Of a stretch of 64,000 nt of DNA, positions 35,363-48,438 are shown piece after piece (the stretch's first letter is position 1; every line of letters begins with the position of its first letter). The translations under genes and the position numbers were made by a program. Origin of the DNA: Streptomyces alboniger (GTDB taxonomy: Bacteria; Actinomycetota; Actinomycetes; Streptomycetales; Streptomycetaceae). Location: positions 806,001 through 870,000 of the forward strand of contig NZ_CP023695.1 in the NCBI RefSeq assembly GCF_008704395.1, in the 5' to 3' direction. The notes beneath the pieces are model-generated. The model made no database searches, was not told where the DNA came from, and saw only the letters and a program-made list of their open reading frames with translations.

Positions 35363-35424
35363 GGCGGTCACGCTAGCCGTGGCCCGGCGGCCACGCTTCT
35401 CCATTACTGATCTGTACGTGAAGA

Positions 35425-35463
35425 AGCCCCAGTGCCCGGCGGAAGCTACCGGGCACGGGGGCT
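35425..35463 (-). terminator. Hairpin terminator after the AhpD-like gene
   Basis: A 14-bp stem with one mismatch (AGCCCC-GTGCCCGG / CCGGGCAC-GGGGCT) and a 9-base loop lies 24 bp past the stop of the AhpD-like gene. On the minus strand the stem is followed by TTCTTC. It should terminate that transcript. Confidence 0.8.
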
Positions 35464-35486
35464 GTTTCCTGGCCGAACGACCCGAA

Positions 35487-35960
35487 CTACCCGAACTGGC
35501 CGACCTCGTAGTCGCCGGCGGGCTGCTGGACCATGACGTTCAGCCGGTTGAAGGCGTTGATGAGGGCGATCAGGGACACCAGTGCGGTGAGCTGCTCCTC
35601 GTCGTAGTGCTTGGCCGCGTCCGCCCAGACCTCGTCCGTGACACCACCGGCCGCGTCCGCGATGCGGGTGCCCTGTTCCGTCAGTTCCAGCGCGGCCCGC
35701 TCGGCGTCGGTGAAGACCTTGGCCTCGCGCCAGGCGGCGATCATGTTGAGGCGCAGCGGGGTCTCCCCCGCGGCGGCGGCCTCCTTGGTGTGCATGTCGA
35801 GGCAGAATCCGCAGCCGTTGATCTGGCTGGCGCGGATCTTCACGAGTTCCTGTGTCGAGGCCGGCAGCGTCGAGTCCGCGAGCGCCTTGCCCGCGGAGGT
35901 GAAGTGCTTGAGGGCCTTGCCCGCGATCGGGCTGGTGAAGAAGTTCAGGCGTGCGTCCAT
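35487..35960 (-). CDS. AhpD-like carboxymuconolactone decarboxylase family protein
   Basis: A 157-residue all-helical protein with the CxxC redox pair in NGCGFCLDMH, followed by a histidine, as in AhpD alkylhydroperoxidase-like proteins. It reduces peroxides using a thiol relay. The start MDARLNFFTSP at 35960 has GAGGAG upstream. It is a single gene with its own terminator. It probably handles oxidative stress together with a low-molecular-weight thiol such as mycothiol. Confidence 0.9.
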   Translation of the reverse strand: MDARLNFFTSPIAGKALKHFTSAGKALADSTLPASTQELVKIRASQINGCGFCLDMHTKEAAAAGETPLRLNMIAAWREAKVFTDAERAALELTEQGTRIADAAGGVTDEVWADAAKHYDEEQLTALVSLIALINAFNRLNVMVQQPAGDYEVGQFG

Positions 35961-36090
35961 GGTGGGTGCTGCTCCTCTGCCGTTGTGGTGGCTACACCCC
36001 TTTGACGGACCGGCCGGCGGCGGATGTGACACCCCTCGATGTGACGTGCGTCTCCCCGCCTTGGGCCCGTCGGCCGCCCCCGCGCCTCGC

Positions 36091-36103
36091 TAGTCTGCGC
36101 ACC
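36091..36103 (+). promoter_or_regulatory. -10 element for a probable leaderless transcript
   Basis: TAGTCT at 36091-36096 lies 7 bp before the GTG at 36104, the spacing seen for leaderless Streptomyces genes. No ribosome site is present between them, which supports a leaderless mRNA. The -35 is weak. Confidence 0.55.
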
Positions 36104-36904
36104 GTGACCGACTCGATCATCGCCCGGGACAGCACCGACGACACCGAAGTCGCCATAGCCGCGGCCCGCGCGGGCGCGGACGTGGTGCGCGACCTCTACG
36201 GACGACGGCTCGCCCGCATCGACAAGGGAGCCGGAGACTTCGCCACCGCCGCCGACGTGGCGGCCGAGAAGGCGATCCTCGGCAGCCTCCGCGCCGCGCG
36301 GCCCGAGGACGGGGTGTTCGGTGAGGAGGGCGGGCAGCAGGGCGCGGCCGGTGCCGCGCGCCAATGGCGTGTCGACCCGCTGTGCGGCACGCTGAACTAC
36401 GCCGCGGGCACCATGGTGGTGGCCGTGAACGTGGCGCTGAGGGGCGGCGCGGCGGCGGTGGCGGATCCGTTCAGCGGCGAGGTCTTCTGCACCGACGGCG
36501 AGACCGCGTGGGTCCGGGACGACGACGGTGACACGCGGCTGGCGCCCACGTCCGCCACGCGGTTGGTGGACGTCAACCTGGATCCGCCGTTCCCGAGCGC
36601 CCCGGGGTTCCGGGCGGTCGATCTGCTGGCCCGGCCGCGGTTCGCCGAGCACTTCCGCCCGCGGGTCGTCTCATCGACGCTGGCGCTGGCCTGGGTCGCG
36701 GCCGGTAAGCGTGCCGCGTACGTCACCGACGGCCAAGACCTGTCGGAGAGCGTCCACTTCGCCGCAGGCATCGCCCTGTGCCGGGCCGCTGGATGCGTGG
36801 TCACCGGAGTCGACGGCGCTCCGGTCGGCCCTGGGGTGCGGGGGCTGGTGGCGGCCGCGGACGCCGGGACGCATGAACTGTTGATGTCGGTGATCCGCGG
36901 CTGA
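36104..36904 (+). CDS. Inositol monophosphatase-like protein with altered metal-site residues
   Basis: A 266-residue protein of the IMPase fold. GEEGG is present, but the DPxDGTxNF motif reads DPLCGTLNYA, with Cys94 in place of the metal-binding Asp. The WDxAAG motif reads VHFAAG, lacking the catalytic Asp. Two of the usual Mg2+ ligands are therefore missing, so classical phosphatase activity is doubtful. The rest of the fold is well kept, suggesting selection for a changed role, for example binding a phosphorylated ligand. It starts from GTG 36104 with a probable leaderless promoter. Confidence 0.75.
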   Translation: MTDSIIARDSTDDTEVAIAAARAGADVVRDLYGRRLARIDKGAGDFATAADVAAEKAILGSLRAARPEDGVFGEEGGQQGAAGAARQWRVDPLCGTLNYAAGTMVVAVNVALRGGAAAVADPFSGEVFCTDGETAWVRDDDGDTRLAPTSATRLVDVNLDPPFPSAPGFRAVDLLARPRFAEHFRPRVVSSTLALAWVAAGKRAAYVTDGQDLSESVHFAAGIALCRAAGCVVTGVDGAPVGPGVRGLVAAADAGTHELLMSVIRG

Positions 36905-37283
36905 GCGCGAGGGCTCGACCCGAGAAGCGTGCGGCCGCGTGAGCGGCCGGGGGCGCCGGCCGTCGCCACGCGCCTTTCGGCGGTCGCCAGGAGCGCGGTC
37001 GACCCTCAGGAGCACGGCCCTCCCCGCCCTCACGCGATGCCGCTCGGGGGCGGGCCGAAGCAATGGAGGGTCCTGTCAGGGGACGGCCTTTGAGGAACGC
37101 GTCCTGCCAGGCCTGTCCGACCCTGGCCCCTGAGATGGCGACGCGGCCCCTGAGATGGCGACGGCGGCGGCGTCACGGCTGAGGCCGGTGAAGTTCCGCC
37201 ACACAGCGCTCTCTTGACGCATCATGACAGGTGAGCAGCCCGACCCCACGACCGCCACAGACCACACCGCCGAGGTGACACCC
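36905..37283. other. Intergenic region with a tandem repeat
   Basis: No convincing gene is seen in these 379 bp between the IMPase-like gene and the GNAT gene. It holds one tandem repeat at 37125-37163. An ATG at 37224 is in frame with the GNAT gene but has no ribosome site. Confidence 0.5.
37125..37163. repeat. Two direct copies of a 19-bp sequence
   Basis: GGCCCCTGAGATGGCGACG occurs at 37125-37143 and again at 37145-37163, one base apart. It may be a duplicated operator or a simple duplication. Confidence 0.85.
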
Positions 37284-37850
37284 GTGAACGACGGATCCGC
37301 GCGGAGGGCCGCGCCCGGCCCCGACTCAGCGGCGGACTCGCCCCGCCTTCAAAAGACCATCACCTACCTGGAGATGACGGACCCGGGAGACCTTCGTCCC
37401 GCACCGGCCGCCCCCGGCCTCGGCCTGCGCCTCCTGGACCGTGACTCACCCCTGGTCCGGAGCGTCCAGGGGCAGGTCGGCGAGGCCCACGGCTGGAGCG
37501 CGGCCTCCCGCACCGAGGAGGAGTGGGACGCACACCAGGCGGCCCGGCCACTGCGCCAGTACTGGCTGATCACCTTCGAGGGCGAACCCGCCGGCGTCGC
37601 CTACCTCGAACCGCAGCCGGGCGGCGACGTGGAAGTCACCGCTTTCGGGCTGCTGCCCCCGTACGTGGGCAGAGGTCTCGGCGGCTTCGCGCTGACCCTC
37701 GCGCTGCGGCAGGCGTGGGCGACCGAGCCGGTCGGCGCGCGGAACGTGCGCCGGGTGTGGCTCCACACGTCCACCACCGACCACCCCCGCGCCCTCGGCA
37801 ACTACCGGGCACGCGGCCTGCGTCCCTACCGGGTCGAAAGGGAGCAGTAG
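37284..37850 (+). CDS. GNAT acetyltransferase
   Basis: About 188 residues. The acetyl-CoA loop is LLPPYVGRGLGGFALTLAL, the strand before it is VEVTAFG, and a VWLHTSTTDHPRALGNYRARG block follows, all typical of GNAT enzymes. GTG 37284 is preferred because GAGG lies 8 bp upstream, while the longer frame from 37224 has none. It is a single gene and the substrate is unknown. Confidence 0.85.
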   Translation: MNDGSARRAAPGPDSAADSPRLQKTITYLEMTDPGDLRPAPAAPGLGLRLLDRDSPLVRSVQGQVGEAHGWSAASRTEEEWDAHQAARPLRQYWLITFEGEPAGVAYLEPQPGGDVEVTAFGLLPPYVGRGLGGFALTLALRQAWATEPVGARNVRRVWLHTSTTDHPRALGNYRARGLRPYRVEREQ

Positions 37851-37937
37851 GAGCAGGTCCATGCCTCCGCCGCACGGGGGAAGCGGATCATGCTCCGGCC
37901 CGATCTCCGCGCGCCGTGGTTCCACAACGGTGGACAC

Positions 37938-38492
37938 ATGGCAATCAGCGAAACGCACACCCTGCGTGTGGCCGGGCGAACCGAGCGGCCCGTGCCGCTC
38001 TGGGCCGAGCGCGCCGCGCGCCTGATCCCCCTCATCGGCCTGCCCGTATGTCTGTGGCGGCTGCCCATCGGGTTCGACTTCATGATGGGCATCGACGGCC
38101 CCCCGATGACGTGGGGGCGGTGGGCCAACGTGTCCTACGTCGTCGCGCTCAGCCTCCTGTCCGAGACGTTCGCCCTGCTGTGCCGCGGCCTGGTGCGCCC
38201 GTGGAGCGAGACCATGCCGAAGTGGGTACCGATGCTCCGCGGCAAACGTGTCCCGCCCTTCGTGGTGATCATCCCCGGGACCCTCGCAGGTCTGCTCTTC
38301 ACCGCGCTGCTCGTCGACTGGGCTCTCTGCACCTTCCGTATCGCCGGGTTCGCGGACGGCCCCTACGTCAACGTGTGGTGGCACATCCTGGCTGCCACGG
38401 TCAGCGGCCTGATCACCCTGTGGGGTCCGCTGGTGCTCGCCCTGACGTACGCCTACTACCAGCGCCGTTGCCGGAGTCGGCAGAGCGCCTGA
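37938..38492 (+). CDS. Four-helix integral membrane protein of unknown function
   Basis: About 184 residues with four hydrophobic segments: near residues 28-44, 66-84, 110-130 and 148-170. Conserved-looking charged turns include PWSETMPKWVPMLRGKRVPP between the second and third helices. No family is recognised with confidence. It starts at ATG 37938 after GGTGGA. It is convergent with the SigB-type sigma gene 5 bp away. Confidence 0.75.
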   Translation: MAISETHTLRVAGRTERPVPLWAERAARLIPLIGLPVCLWRLPIGFDFMMGIDGPPMTWGRWANVSYVVALSLLSETFALLCRGLVRPWSETMPKWVPMLRGKRVPPFVVIIPGTLAGLLFTALLVDWALCTFRIAGFADGPYVNVWWHILAATVSGLITLWGPLVLALTYAYYQRRCRSRQSA

Positions 38493-38497
38493 GCCCG

Positions 38498-39385
38498 TCA
38501 CTCCCGGGTGAGCAGGCCCGTCCTCAGTTCGGCCAGGGTCCGCGAGAGCAGCCGCGACACGTGCATCTGCGAGATGCCGAGGGCGGCGCCGATCTCGGCC
38601 TGGGTCATCTCCTGGCCGAAGCGCATCTCGATGATGCGCCGCTCCCGCTCGCCGAGTTCCGCGAGCAGCGGGGCCAGGGCGTGGACGTGCTCGAAGACCT
38701 CGATGGCGGGGTCCGGCGCGCCCATGACGTCGGCGAGCGAGCGGCCGCTCCGGTACGTCTCGCCCTCGTCGGCCGAGCCGTGCGGGGCGTCCAGGGACCC
38801 GGCCAGGTAGCCGTTGGCGGCCACGATCGCCTCCAGCGCCTGTTCCTCGGTCACCTCCAGGTCGGCCGCCAGCTCCTTGACCGTGGGCTCGCGGCCGAGC
38901 ACGGTGCTGAGCCGCTCCTGGGACCTGGACAGTCGCGTACGCAGCTCCTGCAATCTGCGCGGAACGTGCACCGCCCAGCTGGTGTCGCGGAAGTAGCGCT
39001 TGATCTCGCCGAGGATGCAAGGCACCGCGAACGACACGAACTCGAAGCCGCGGCTCACGTCGAACCGGTCGATCGCCTTGATCAGGCCCACGGTTCCGAC
39101 CTGGACGATGTCCTCCAGCTGACCGTTGCCACGGTTGCGGAACCGGCCCGCCACGTAGTGCACGAGGGAGAGGTTCATCTCGATGAGGGTGTTGCGGGTG
39201 TACGCGTAGTCGGGCGAGCCGTCCTCCAGCGTCGCGAGCCGGTCGAAGAAGAGCTTCGACAGTTCCCTGGCGTCCTTCGGCGCCACTTGGTGGGCTTCCT
39301 CGATCCATGGCAGAGGGGCGGCCTCACCCTGTGTCCCCTCGGTCGGATCAGCGGCCAGTTCCGCCTCGATGGTTCGAACGAGCAT
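38498..39385 (-). CDS. RNA polymerase sigma factor, SigB/SigF family
   Basis: About 295 residues. Region 2 has DIVQVGTVGLIKAIDRFD and FVSFAVPCILGEIKRYFRD, the SigB/SigF signature. Region 3 has SWAVHVPRRLQEL. Region 4 has MTQAEIGAALGISQMHVSRLLSRTL split at the turn, the -35 reader. Such sigma factors serve osmotic stress or sporulation and are held by RsbW-type anti-sigma factors. ATG 39385 (GGGGAA upstream) is preferred over TTG 39400. No anti-sigma gene is adjacent, though a SpoIIE-type phosphatase lies 1.2 kb away. Confidence 0.92.
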   Translation of the reverse strand: MLVRTIEAELAADPTEGTQGEAAPLPWIEEAHQVAPKDARELSKLFFDRLATLEDGSPDYAYTRNTLIEMNLSLVHYVAGRFRNRGNGQLEDIVQVGTVGLIKAIDRFDVSRGFEFVSFAVPCILGEIKRYFRDTSWAVHVPRRLQELRTRLSRSQERLSTVLGREPTVKELAADLEVTEEQALEAIVAANGYLAGSLDAPHGSADEGETYRSGRSLADVMGAPDPAIEVFEHVHALAPLLAELGERERRIIEMRFGQEMTQAEIGAALGISQMHVSRLLSRTLAELRTGLLTRE

Positions 39386-39418
39386 CCTTTGATTCCCCAA
39401 AGTCGTGACGTGCGCGGT

Positions 39419-40453
39419 TCAGCTCTTGAGGACCGTGAAGGCGACGCCCTCGCGGTCCCCCAGCACGGCCTCCCGCCGGGTGCCCGACCCGCGCGGTGGT
39501 GCGATGACGCGTCCGCCCTCGCGCACGGCCGCCGCGGCGGCCGCGTCGACGTCGTCCACCCGGAACGACGTGTGCCAGCGGTACTGGTCCTCGGTGCCGG
39601 GAGCGACTCCCTGCGTGAGCGCTGCGACCCTGCGCGCCCCGTCCCGCACCGCGATCTGGTCGTTGACGTACTCCACGGCGCAGCTCTCGCCGGGGTCGCC
39701 GGCCCAGCCGAGTACGCCGCCGTAGAAGAGCGCCGCGGCGAAGATGTCCCGCGTGTGCAGCTCAAGTCGGCCGACCGGGCCCTCCCCCACCGCCCACAGG
39801 CTGTCGGGGGCGCGGTGGCGCAGCCCGAACACCGCGCCTTCCGGGCACGCGGCCACGGCGGCCCGCCCGGCGTGGGTGGCCAGCGGGCCGACCGCCACGG
39901 TGGCGCCCCGGTCGCGCAGCCGCCCGGCGGCGGCGTCCACGTCGTCGACGGCGAAGTACGGCATCCAGCCCGCGTGGACGCCCGACTCGCAGGTGGTCCG
40001 GCCGATGGTGCCGACCGGCACCCCCGCCTTCAGCATCAGGGATCGCGCCTTGCCCGGCGGGCCGAGCAGCGGCACGTGGCACCAGCCGAGGACCCGGCCG
40101 TAGAACTCCTCGGCGGCCCGGACGTCCCGCGCGGCCAGGCTCAGCCAGCAGGGCGCACCGCGCGCCTCCCGCCTCACGCCCGGCGGCGGGCTTCCTGCGC
40201 CGGGCGCGGCGACCCGCCGCCGGCCCGACGCACCGGGGGCGGAAGCCGGGGCCGGGCCCGGCTGCCGTTCGCCCGCCCGGACGGCGGTGGCGGGCCACCG
40301 CCGTCCGGGCGGGACGAGACGGAGCCTCCCGGACTCGCGCACGGAATCCCCTGCGGACTGCCGTGCGGGCCGCCCGGCAGACTTCCGTGACAGCCTGCCG
40401 CCCACCCACACCCTGCGCCCGCTCTCGTCGCTCACACCGATGTCCCTTGGCAC
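39419..40453 (-). CDS. VOC-family protein with two glyoxalase-like domains
   Basis: A 344-residue protein. A basic, low-complexity N-terminal tail of about 97 residues precedes two VOC domains. The first starts GAPCWLSLAARDVRAAEEFY, the second with ELHTRDIFAAALFYGGVLGW. It is paralogous to the gene at 54058, which has the same two-domain plan. GTG 40453 has GAGGAG 7 bp upstream, supporting the long form. VOC proteins bind a metal and act as dioxygenases, glyoxalases or drug-binding proteins. It is next to the sigma factor and may be a stress target. Confidence 0.82.
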   Translation of the reverse strand: MPRDIGVSDESGRRVWVGGRLSRKSAGRPARQSAGDSVRESGRLRLVPPGRRWPATAVRAGERQPGPAPASAPGASGRRRVAAPGAGSPPPGVRREARGAPCWLSLAARDVRAAEEFYGRVLGWCHVPLLGPPGKARSLMLKAGVPVGTIGRTTCESGVHAGWMPYFAVDDVDAAAGRLRDRGATVAVGPLATHAGRAAVAACPEGAVFGLRHRAPDSLWAVGEGPVGRLELHTRDIFAAALFYGGVLGWAGDPGESCAVEYVNDQIAVRDGARRVAALTQGVAPGTEDQYRWHTSFRVDDVDAAAAAAVREGGRVIAPPRGSGTRREAVLGDREGVAFTVLKS

Positions 40454-40634
40454 AGTCTTCTCCTCGGCCCGTCACTGCTGTCTGTGGTGTGGTTCCGCGA
40501 ACAGAAGGCCGCATACCGGGACCTTGTTCACTCGCCCGCGGGACCAAGGGCACCTCCCGGCCGGACCTCGACGCCTTGAATTCGGGCAGGATCCGGGCCC
40601 CGGTGTGAGACTGCCTGTGAGGCGGTGATCACAG

Positions 40635-41834
40635 ATGGCGAGCCAATCCAGCGTTCCCGGCCCCGGAGAGCAACTACTCGAACAACTGCTCGCCTCGGCA
40701 CATGCGGCGACCCCGATGGAGCTGCCCGCCCTGGTGCAGCGCTTCGCCGACGCCGCGGGGCTCGACCGGATCGACGTATATCTGGTGGATCTGCAACAGC
40801 GTCATCTGGTGCCGCTGGCCGAGGGGCCGCCCGCCCTCGGAGTGGACTCCTCCGTAGCCGGTTCGGCCTACCGGGCCCACACGCTGCGCGTCGAGGAACT
40901 GGCGCACGGCCGCATCACCACCTGGCTGCCGCTGATCGACGGGGTCGAACGCCTCGGCGTCATCGGCGCCACGGCCTCGGCCATCGACGGGGTGCTGCTG
41001 CGGCGCTGCCGCACGCTCGCCTCCATCCTGGCCATGGTGATCACCTCCAAGCGCACCGCCAGCGACACCTTCGCGCGCCGGACACGCTCCGAGGTCATGC
41101 AGCTGCCCGCCGAGATGCTCCGCGCCTTTCTGCCGCCCCGGACGATCGGCAACTCCGACGTCATCTCGACCGCCGTCCTCGAACCGGCGTACGACATCGG
41201 CGGCGATGTCTTCGACCACTCCCTGACGCGTTCCACCCTGTACGTGACGATCCTCGACGCCATGGGCCACAACCTCATGTCGGGCCTGACCACCGCCGTG
41301 GCCATGGCCGGCTGCCGCAACGCCCGCCGCGCGGAGGCCGAGCTGCCCGAACTGGTCGACAGCGTCCAGCAGGCGCTCGCCCGGTGGCTGCCCGAGCAGT
41401 TCTGCACGGGGATCCTCGCCCAGCTGGACCTGGCGGGGGGCGTCCTGCGGTGGTGCAACTGCGGCCATCCCCCGCCCCTGCTGATCCGGGACCACCGCGT
41501 GCTCGACCGGGCGCTGGAGCGGCCCGCCCAGCCACCTCTGGGCACGCCCGCGCTGCTCGCCGGCGTCGAGTGGGAGGTGCACGAGGAGGCGCTCCAGCCG
41601 GGCGACCGCGTCCTGATGTACACCGACGGCGTCACGGAGCTGCGGACGGGAGGCGACTCCGAGTTCGGCCTCGACCGCTTCACCGACAGCATCATCCGGG
41701 CCACGGCCGCGGGCGAACCGGCCCCGGAGGCGCTGCGCCAGCTCATCCACTCCATCCTCGACCGGCAGGACAACCAGCTGCGGGACGACGCGACGCTGCT
41801 GCTGCTCGAATGGCGCCCGCCCGGCACCCGCTGA
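40635..41834 (+). CDS. GAF-SpoIIE (PP2C-type) serine phosphatase, RsbU-like
   Basis: A 399-residue protein: an N-terminal GAF-like sensor (about 20-145), a short helical linker, and a PPM phosphatase with EPAYDIGGDVFD, ILDAMGHN and GDRVLMYTDGVTE metal-binding aspartates, ending DDATLLLLEW. It dephosphorylates anti-anti-sigma proteins in partner-switching cascades. Its place near a SigB/F-type sigma factor suggests a shared stress circuit. The start ATG 40635 is divergent from the VOC gene. It has no membrane segment. Confidence 0.88.
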   Translation: MASQSSVPGPGEQLLEQLLASAHAATPMELPALVQRFADAAGLDRIDVYLVDLQQRHLVPLAEGPPALGVDSSVAGSAYRAHTLRVEELAHGRITTWLPLIDGVERLGVIGATASAIDGVLLRRCRTLASILAMVITSKRTASDTFARRTRSEVMQLPAEMLRAFLPPRTIGNSDVISTAVLEPAYDIGGDVFDHSLTRSTLYVTILDAMGHNLMSGLTTAVAMAGCRNARRAEAELPELVDSVQQALARWLPEQFCTGILAQLDLAGGVLRWCNCGHPPPLLIRDHRVLDRALERPAQPPLGTPALLAGVEWEVHEEALQPGDRVLMYTDGVTELRTGGDSEFGLDRFTDSIIRATAAGEPAPEALRQLIHSILDRQDNQLRDDATLLLLEWRPPGTR

Positions 41835-41946
41835 TCCACGGCGCGCACCCCGGGGGACTCCCCACATGCCTGAACGTGTGTTCTGGATCAGGGTGGATAC
41901 ACGCATGACATCGGCACCACGCCGCGCATGAAGGAGTACGAGCACC

Positions 41947-42471
41947 ATGGACAACGACGACGTCATGGGCGACGAGGTCTACCAGCCCGACGCGGAAGAG
42001 GTCCGCGAGGACGAGGGCATCCTCGACCCCGAGGACACGCTCAACGACCGCGCGTCCGATCCCTACGACGAAGGCTGGTCGCCTCCCGAGCGCCCTCTCG
42101 GGGTGAACCACACCGGGACCACCGCCGAGGAGCAGCAAGAGGGCGAGACGCTGGACGAGCGGCTCTCCGAGGAGGTGCCCGACCCCGCCCTGGAGGTCCC
42201 CGCGCCCGGTGAGGACGACGACGGCATCGGCGACACGACCGACACCGACGGCGAACCGATCGACGAGGCGGAGATGGGAGACGCCCGCGCCGGACGCCTG
42301 TTCGCCCCGGACGAGGGGGCCACGGAGGACCCGGAGGACGCCGCGGAACAGGACATGGTCGGCGAGGACATGGGCGTCGACGGCGGGGCGGCCTCCGCCG
42401 AGGAGGCGGCGGTGCACATCATCCCCGCGGAGGGCGAGGATCCGGCGGACTCCAGGGGTGCGGGCGGCTGA
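41947..42471 (+). CDS. DUF5709 protein
   Basis: A 174-residue, very acidic protein with a DTLNDRASDPYDEGWSPPERP block (split at YD) that is the DUF5709 signature. The protein is largely disordered by composition. DUF5709 genes are widespread in actinobacteria and their role is unknown. They are often found near stress genes, as here. A ribosome-site-like AGGAG precedes ATG 41947 after a 112-bp gap from the phosphatase. A hairpin overlaps its stop. Confidence 0.85.
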   Translation: MDNDDVMGDEVYQPDAEEVREDEGILDPEDTLNDRASDPYDEGWSPPERPLGVNHTGTTAEEQQEGETLDERLSEEVPDPALEVPAPGEDDDGIGDTTDTDGEPIDEAEMGDARAGRLFAPDEGATEDPEDAAEQDMVGEDMGVDGGAASAEEAAVHIIPAEGEDPADSRGAGG

Positions 42472-42499
42472 CCACCCGGGTGACGCACCTGGGTGGTCA
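42469..42499 (+). terminator. Hairpin overlapping the DUF5709 stop codon
   Basis: TGACCACCC / GGGTGGTCA form a perfect 9-bp stem whose first three bases are the TGA stop. The inner bases extend it with GGTG / CACC and a G-U pair. No U-run follows. Confidence 0.7.
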
Positions 42500-42626
42500 G
42501 CCGGGTGGGGCACCGGGGTGACCACTTCGGGTGGCGGTGCGCGTCAGGGCATGTCATTCCGGAGAAATTGGGATGAATCGTCTTAACTTACTGCGGTCCC
42601 CTCCCTCTGGCCCCTCTGGAGATCGC

Positions 42627-43034
42627 ATGAATCCTGCCCTGACGCGTGCCGTCACTTTCGGCGCCGGCCTGCTGCTGTGCGCCGCCCCCCTCACGGCGGC
42701 GCACGCGCTCGACACCCCCTCCGACGGCACCGGCAAGGGGGCCGCGCACGAGTCGGCGCCGCGGCCCACACTGAACGCGAAGGCGACGGTGAAGTCCGTC
42801 AAGGCGTGGCAGCAGTTCCGCGTCCACGGCTCCTCCACTCGCCTTCGTGCGGGCACGCGCGTGACGTTGCAGCAGCTCCAGCACAAGAAGTGGGTCTCCC
42901 TGCCGATCCGCATGAACACCGCCCGCAACCACACGTACAACCTGCGCGTGAAGCTCGGCATCAAGGGACTCAACAAGGTCCGCGTCGTCGGTGGCGGCGC
43001 CGTCTCCAACGTCGTCCAGGTCACCGTCCGCTGA
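42627..43034 (+). CDS. Small secreted protein
   Basis: About 135 residues. The signal peptide MNPALTRAVTFGAG... ends near AHA at residue 27, with a hydrophobic core of about 14 residues. The mature part is basic and beta-rich (SVKAWQQFRVHGSSTRLRAG, NLRVKLGIKGLNKVRVVGGG), reminiscent of a small Ig-like or adhesin fold. No family is assigned. ATG 42627 has GGAGAT upstream; an earlier in-frame ATG at 42573 would disturb the signal peptide. It stands alone and is convergent with glgB. Confidence 0.75.
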   Translation: MNPALTRAVTFGAGLLLCAAPLTAAHALDTPSDGTGKGAAHESAPRPTLNAKATVKSVKAWQQFRVHGSSTRLRAGTRVTLQQLQHKKWVSLPIRMNTARNHTYNLRVKLGIKGLNKVRVVGGGAVSNVVQVTVR

Positions 43035-43067
43035 CGCGCGAGGGCCGGTTCCGGTCTCCGCCTGCCG

Positions 43068-45353
<2,286 letters not shown>

Positions 45354-45357
45354 GGCG

Positions 45358-46698
45358 TCAGCTCTCCTCTGCGAGGCGGGCGATCGCCGCCATGGGGACG
45401 GGCAGCCAGTCGGGGCGGTGGCGGGCCTCGTAGAGCGCCTCGTACACCGCTCGGTCCGTCTCGTAGGCCCGCAGAAGCTCGGCCTCCGTACGCGGATCCC
45501 ACGTCGACTCCGCCGCGTACCCCGCGCAGTAGGCCTCCCGGCAGCGCTTCACCCACTGGGAGCGCCATGGGCGGCGGCTGTGGGCGGCGTAGTCGAAGGA
45601 GCGGAGCATGCCCGCGATATCCCGTATCGGGGCCTGGGCCCGCCGGCGTTCGTCGAGCGGGCGCGCGGGTTCGCCCTCGAAGTCGATGATGAACCACTCC
45701 TGCCGGGCCTTGAGCACCTGACCGAGGTGCAGGTCGCCGTGGACGCGCTGGGCCTCTCGGCCGGGGCCGCGGCCCGCCACGGCGCCGTACGCGGTCTTCA
45801 GCCGGGACACGTAGGGGACCAGCGCCTCCATCTGCCGGGCCGCGGTCTCCAGGCGCCCGGTCATGGCGGCGGCCAGCGGGCTGCCCCCGTACGGGTCCGG
45901 GGGCTCGGAGCCGAAGGCCTGGGCCAGCGCGAGATGCACCTCGGCGGTGGCGCGCCCAAGTTCGTAGGACTCGTCGGTGAAGTCCTCGCCCGTGGAGAGG
46001 GAGCGCAGCGCGAGGGTCCAGCCGTCGGTCGCCTCGGGCAGGAACGGCTGGAGCACGCCGAGCGTCGCCGTGCGCGGCTCGGTCGTCCAGAACCAGGCCA
46101 CGGGGGCGGGTACCCGGGCGCAGCCACGGCGGGCCAGGGCCCACGGCACCTCCAGGTCCGGGTTGACGCCGTACTGCACGCGGCGGAACAGCTTCAGGAT
46201 GAACGCGTCCCCGTACACCAGCGAGGTGTTGGACTGCTCCCCGCCGAGGAGCCGGGGCGGCAGCCCCTCCGGCACGACGGTCCGCGCGTCCCGCTCGAAG
46301 CGCAGGGGGCCCATCTCGCCGGGGACCCGCAGGCGTTCGAGGAGCAGCCCCGCCGACCAGGGGTCCAGGAGGGCGTCGTAGACGGTGAGGCCGGCGAGCG
46401 GACCCGCTTCGGGGCGGCCGACGACCGCGTGGTGGAGCCGGTGCGGCAGGTGTTCCCGTACGCCGAGGATCAGTTGGTAGCAGTCTTCGGGAGGCCCGGC
46501 GGGCCCCGTGCGGATCAGCAGGTGCAGACACCCGGGGTGCAGCTCGGTCATGGACAGGACGGCCAGGTCGGCGACGGGCCGGCCCTTGCCGGCGAACCAG
46601 CGCTGCTCGGGCAGCCACGCGCGAAGTATTCCGGCCAATGAGGTCAGCAGCCGCGGCGGGCTGAGGCTTCCGGGCGACTGCGTTGCGGTCTTCAGCAT
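45358..46698 (-). CDS. mak: Maltokinase
   Basis: A 446-residue kinase of the APH-like fold. [12 protein letters not shown] holds the catalytic Asp, and [16 protein letters not shown] holds the metal-binding Asp. It phosphorylates maltose to maltose-1-phosphate, the donor for GlgE, using maltose made by TreS. In many actinobacteria it is fused to TreS; here it is separate and sits 13 bp after treS. It is also known as pep2 in Streptomyces. Length is normal. Confidence 0.93.
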   Translation of the reverse strand: MLKTATQSPGSLSPPRLLTSLAGILRAWLPEQRWFAGKGRPVADLAVLSMTELHPGCLHLLIRTGPAGPPEDCYQLILGVREHLPHRLHHAVVGRPEAGPLAGLTVYDALLDPWSAGLLLERLRVPGEMGPLRFERDARTVVPEGLPPRLLGGEQSNTSLVYGDAFILKLFRRVQYGVNPDLEVPWALARRGCARVPAPVAWFWTTEPRTATLGVLQPFLPEATDGWTLALRSLSTGEDFTDESYELGRATAEVHLALAQAFGSEPPDPYGGSPLAAAMTGRLETAARQMEALVPYVSRLKTAYGAVAGRGPGREAQRVHGDLHLGQVLKARQEWFIIDFEGEPARPLDERRRAQAPIRDIAGMLRSFDYAAHSRRPWRSQWVKRCREAYCAGYAAESTWDPRTEAELLRAYETDRAVYEALYEARHRPDWLPVPMAAIARLAEES

Positions 46699-46711
46699 GC
46701 GACACGTCCCT

Positions 46712-48434
<1,723 letters not shown>

Positions 48435-48438
<4 letters not shown>

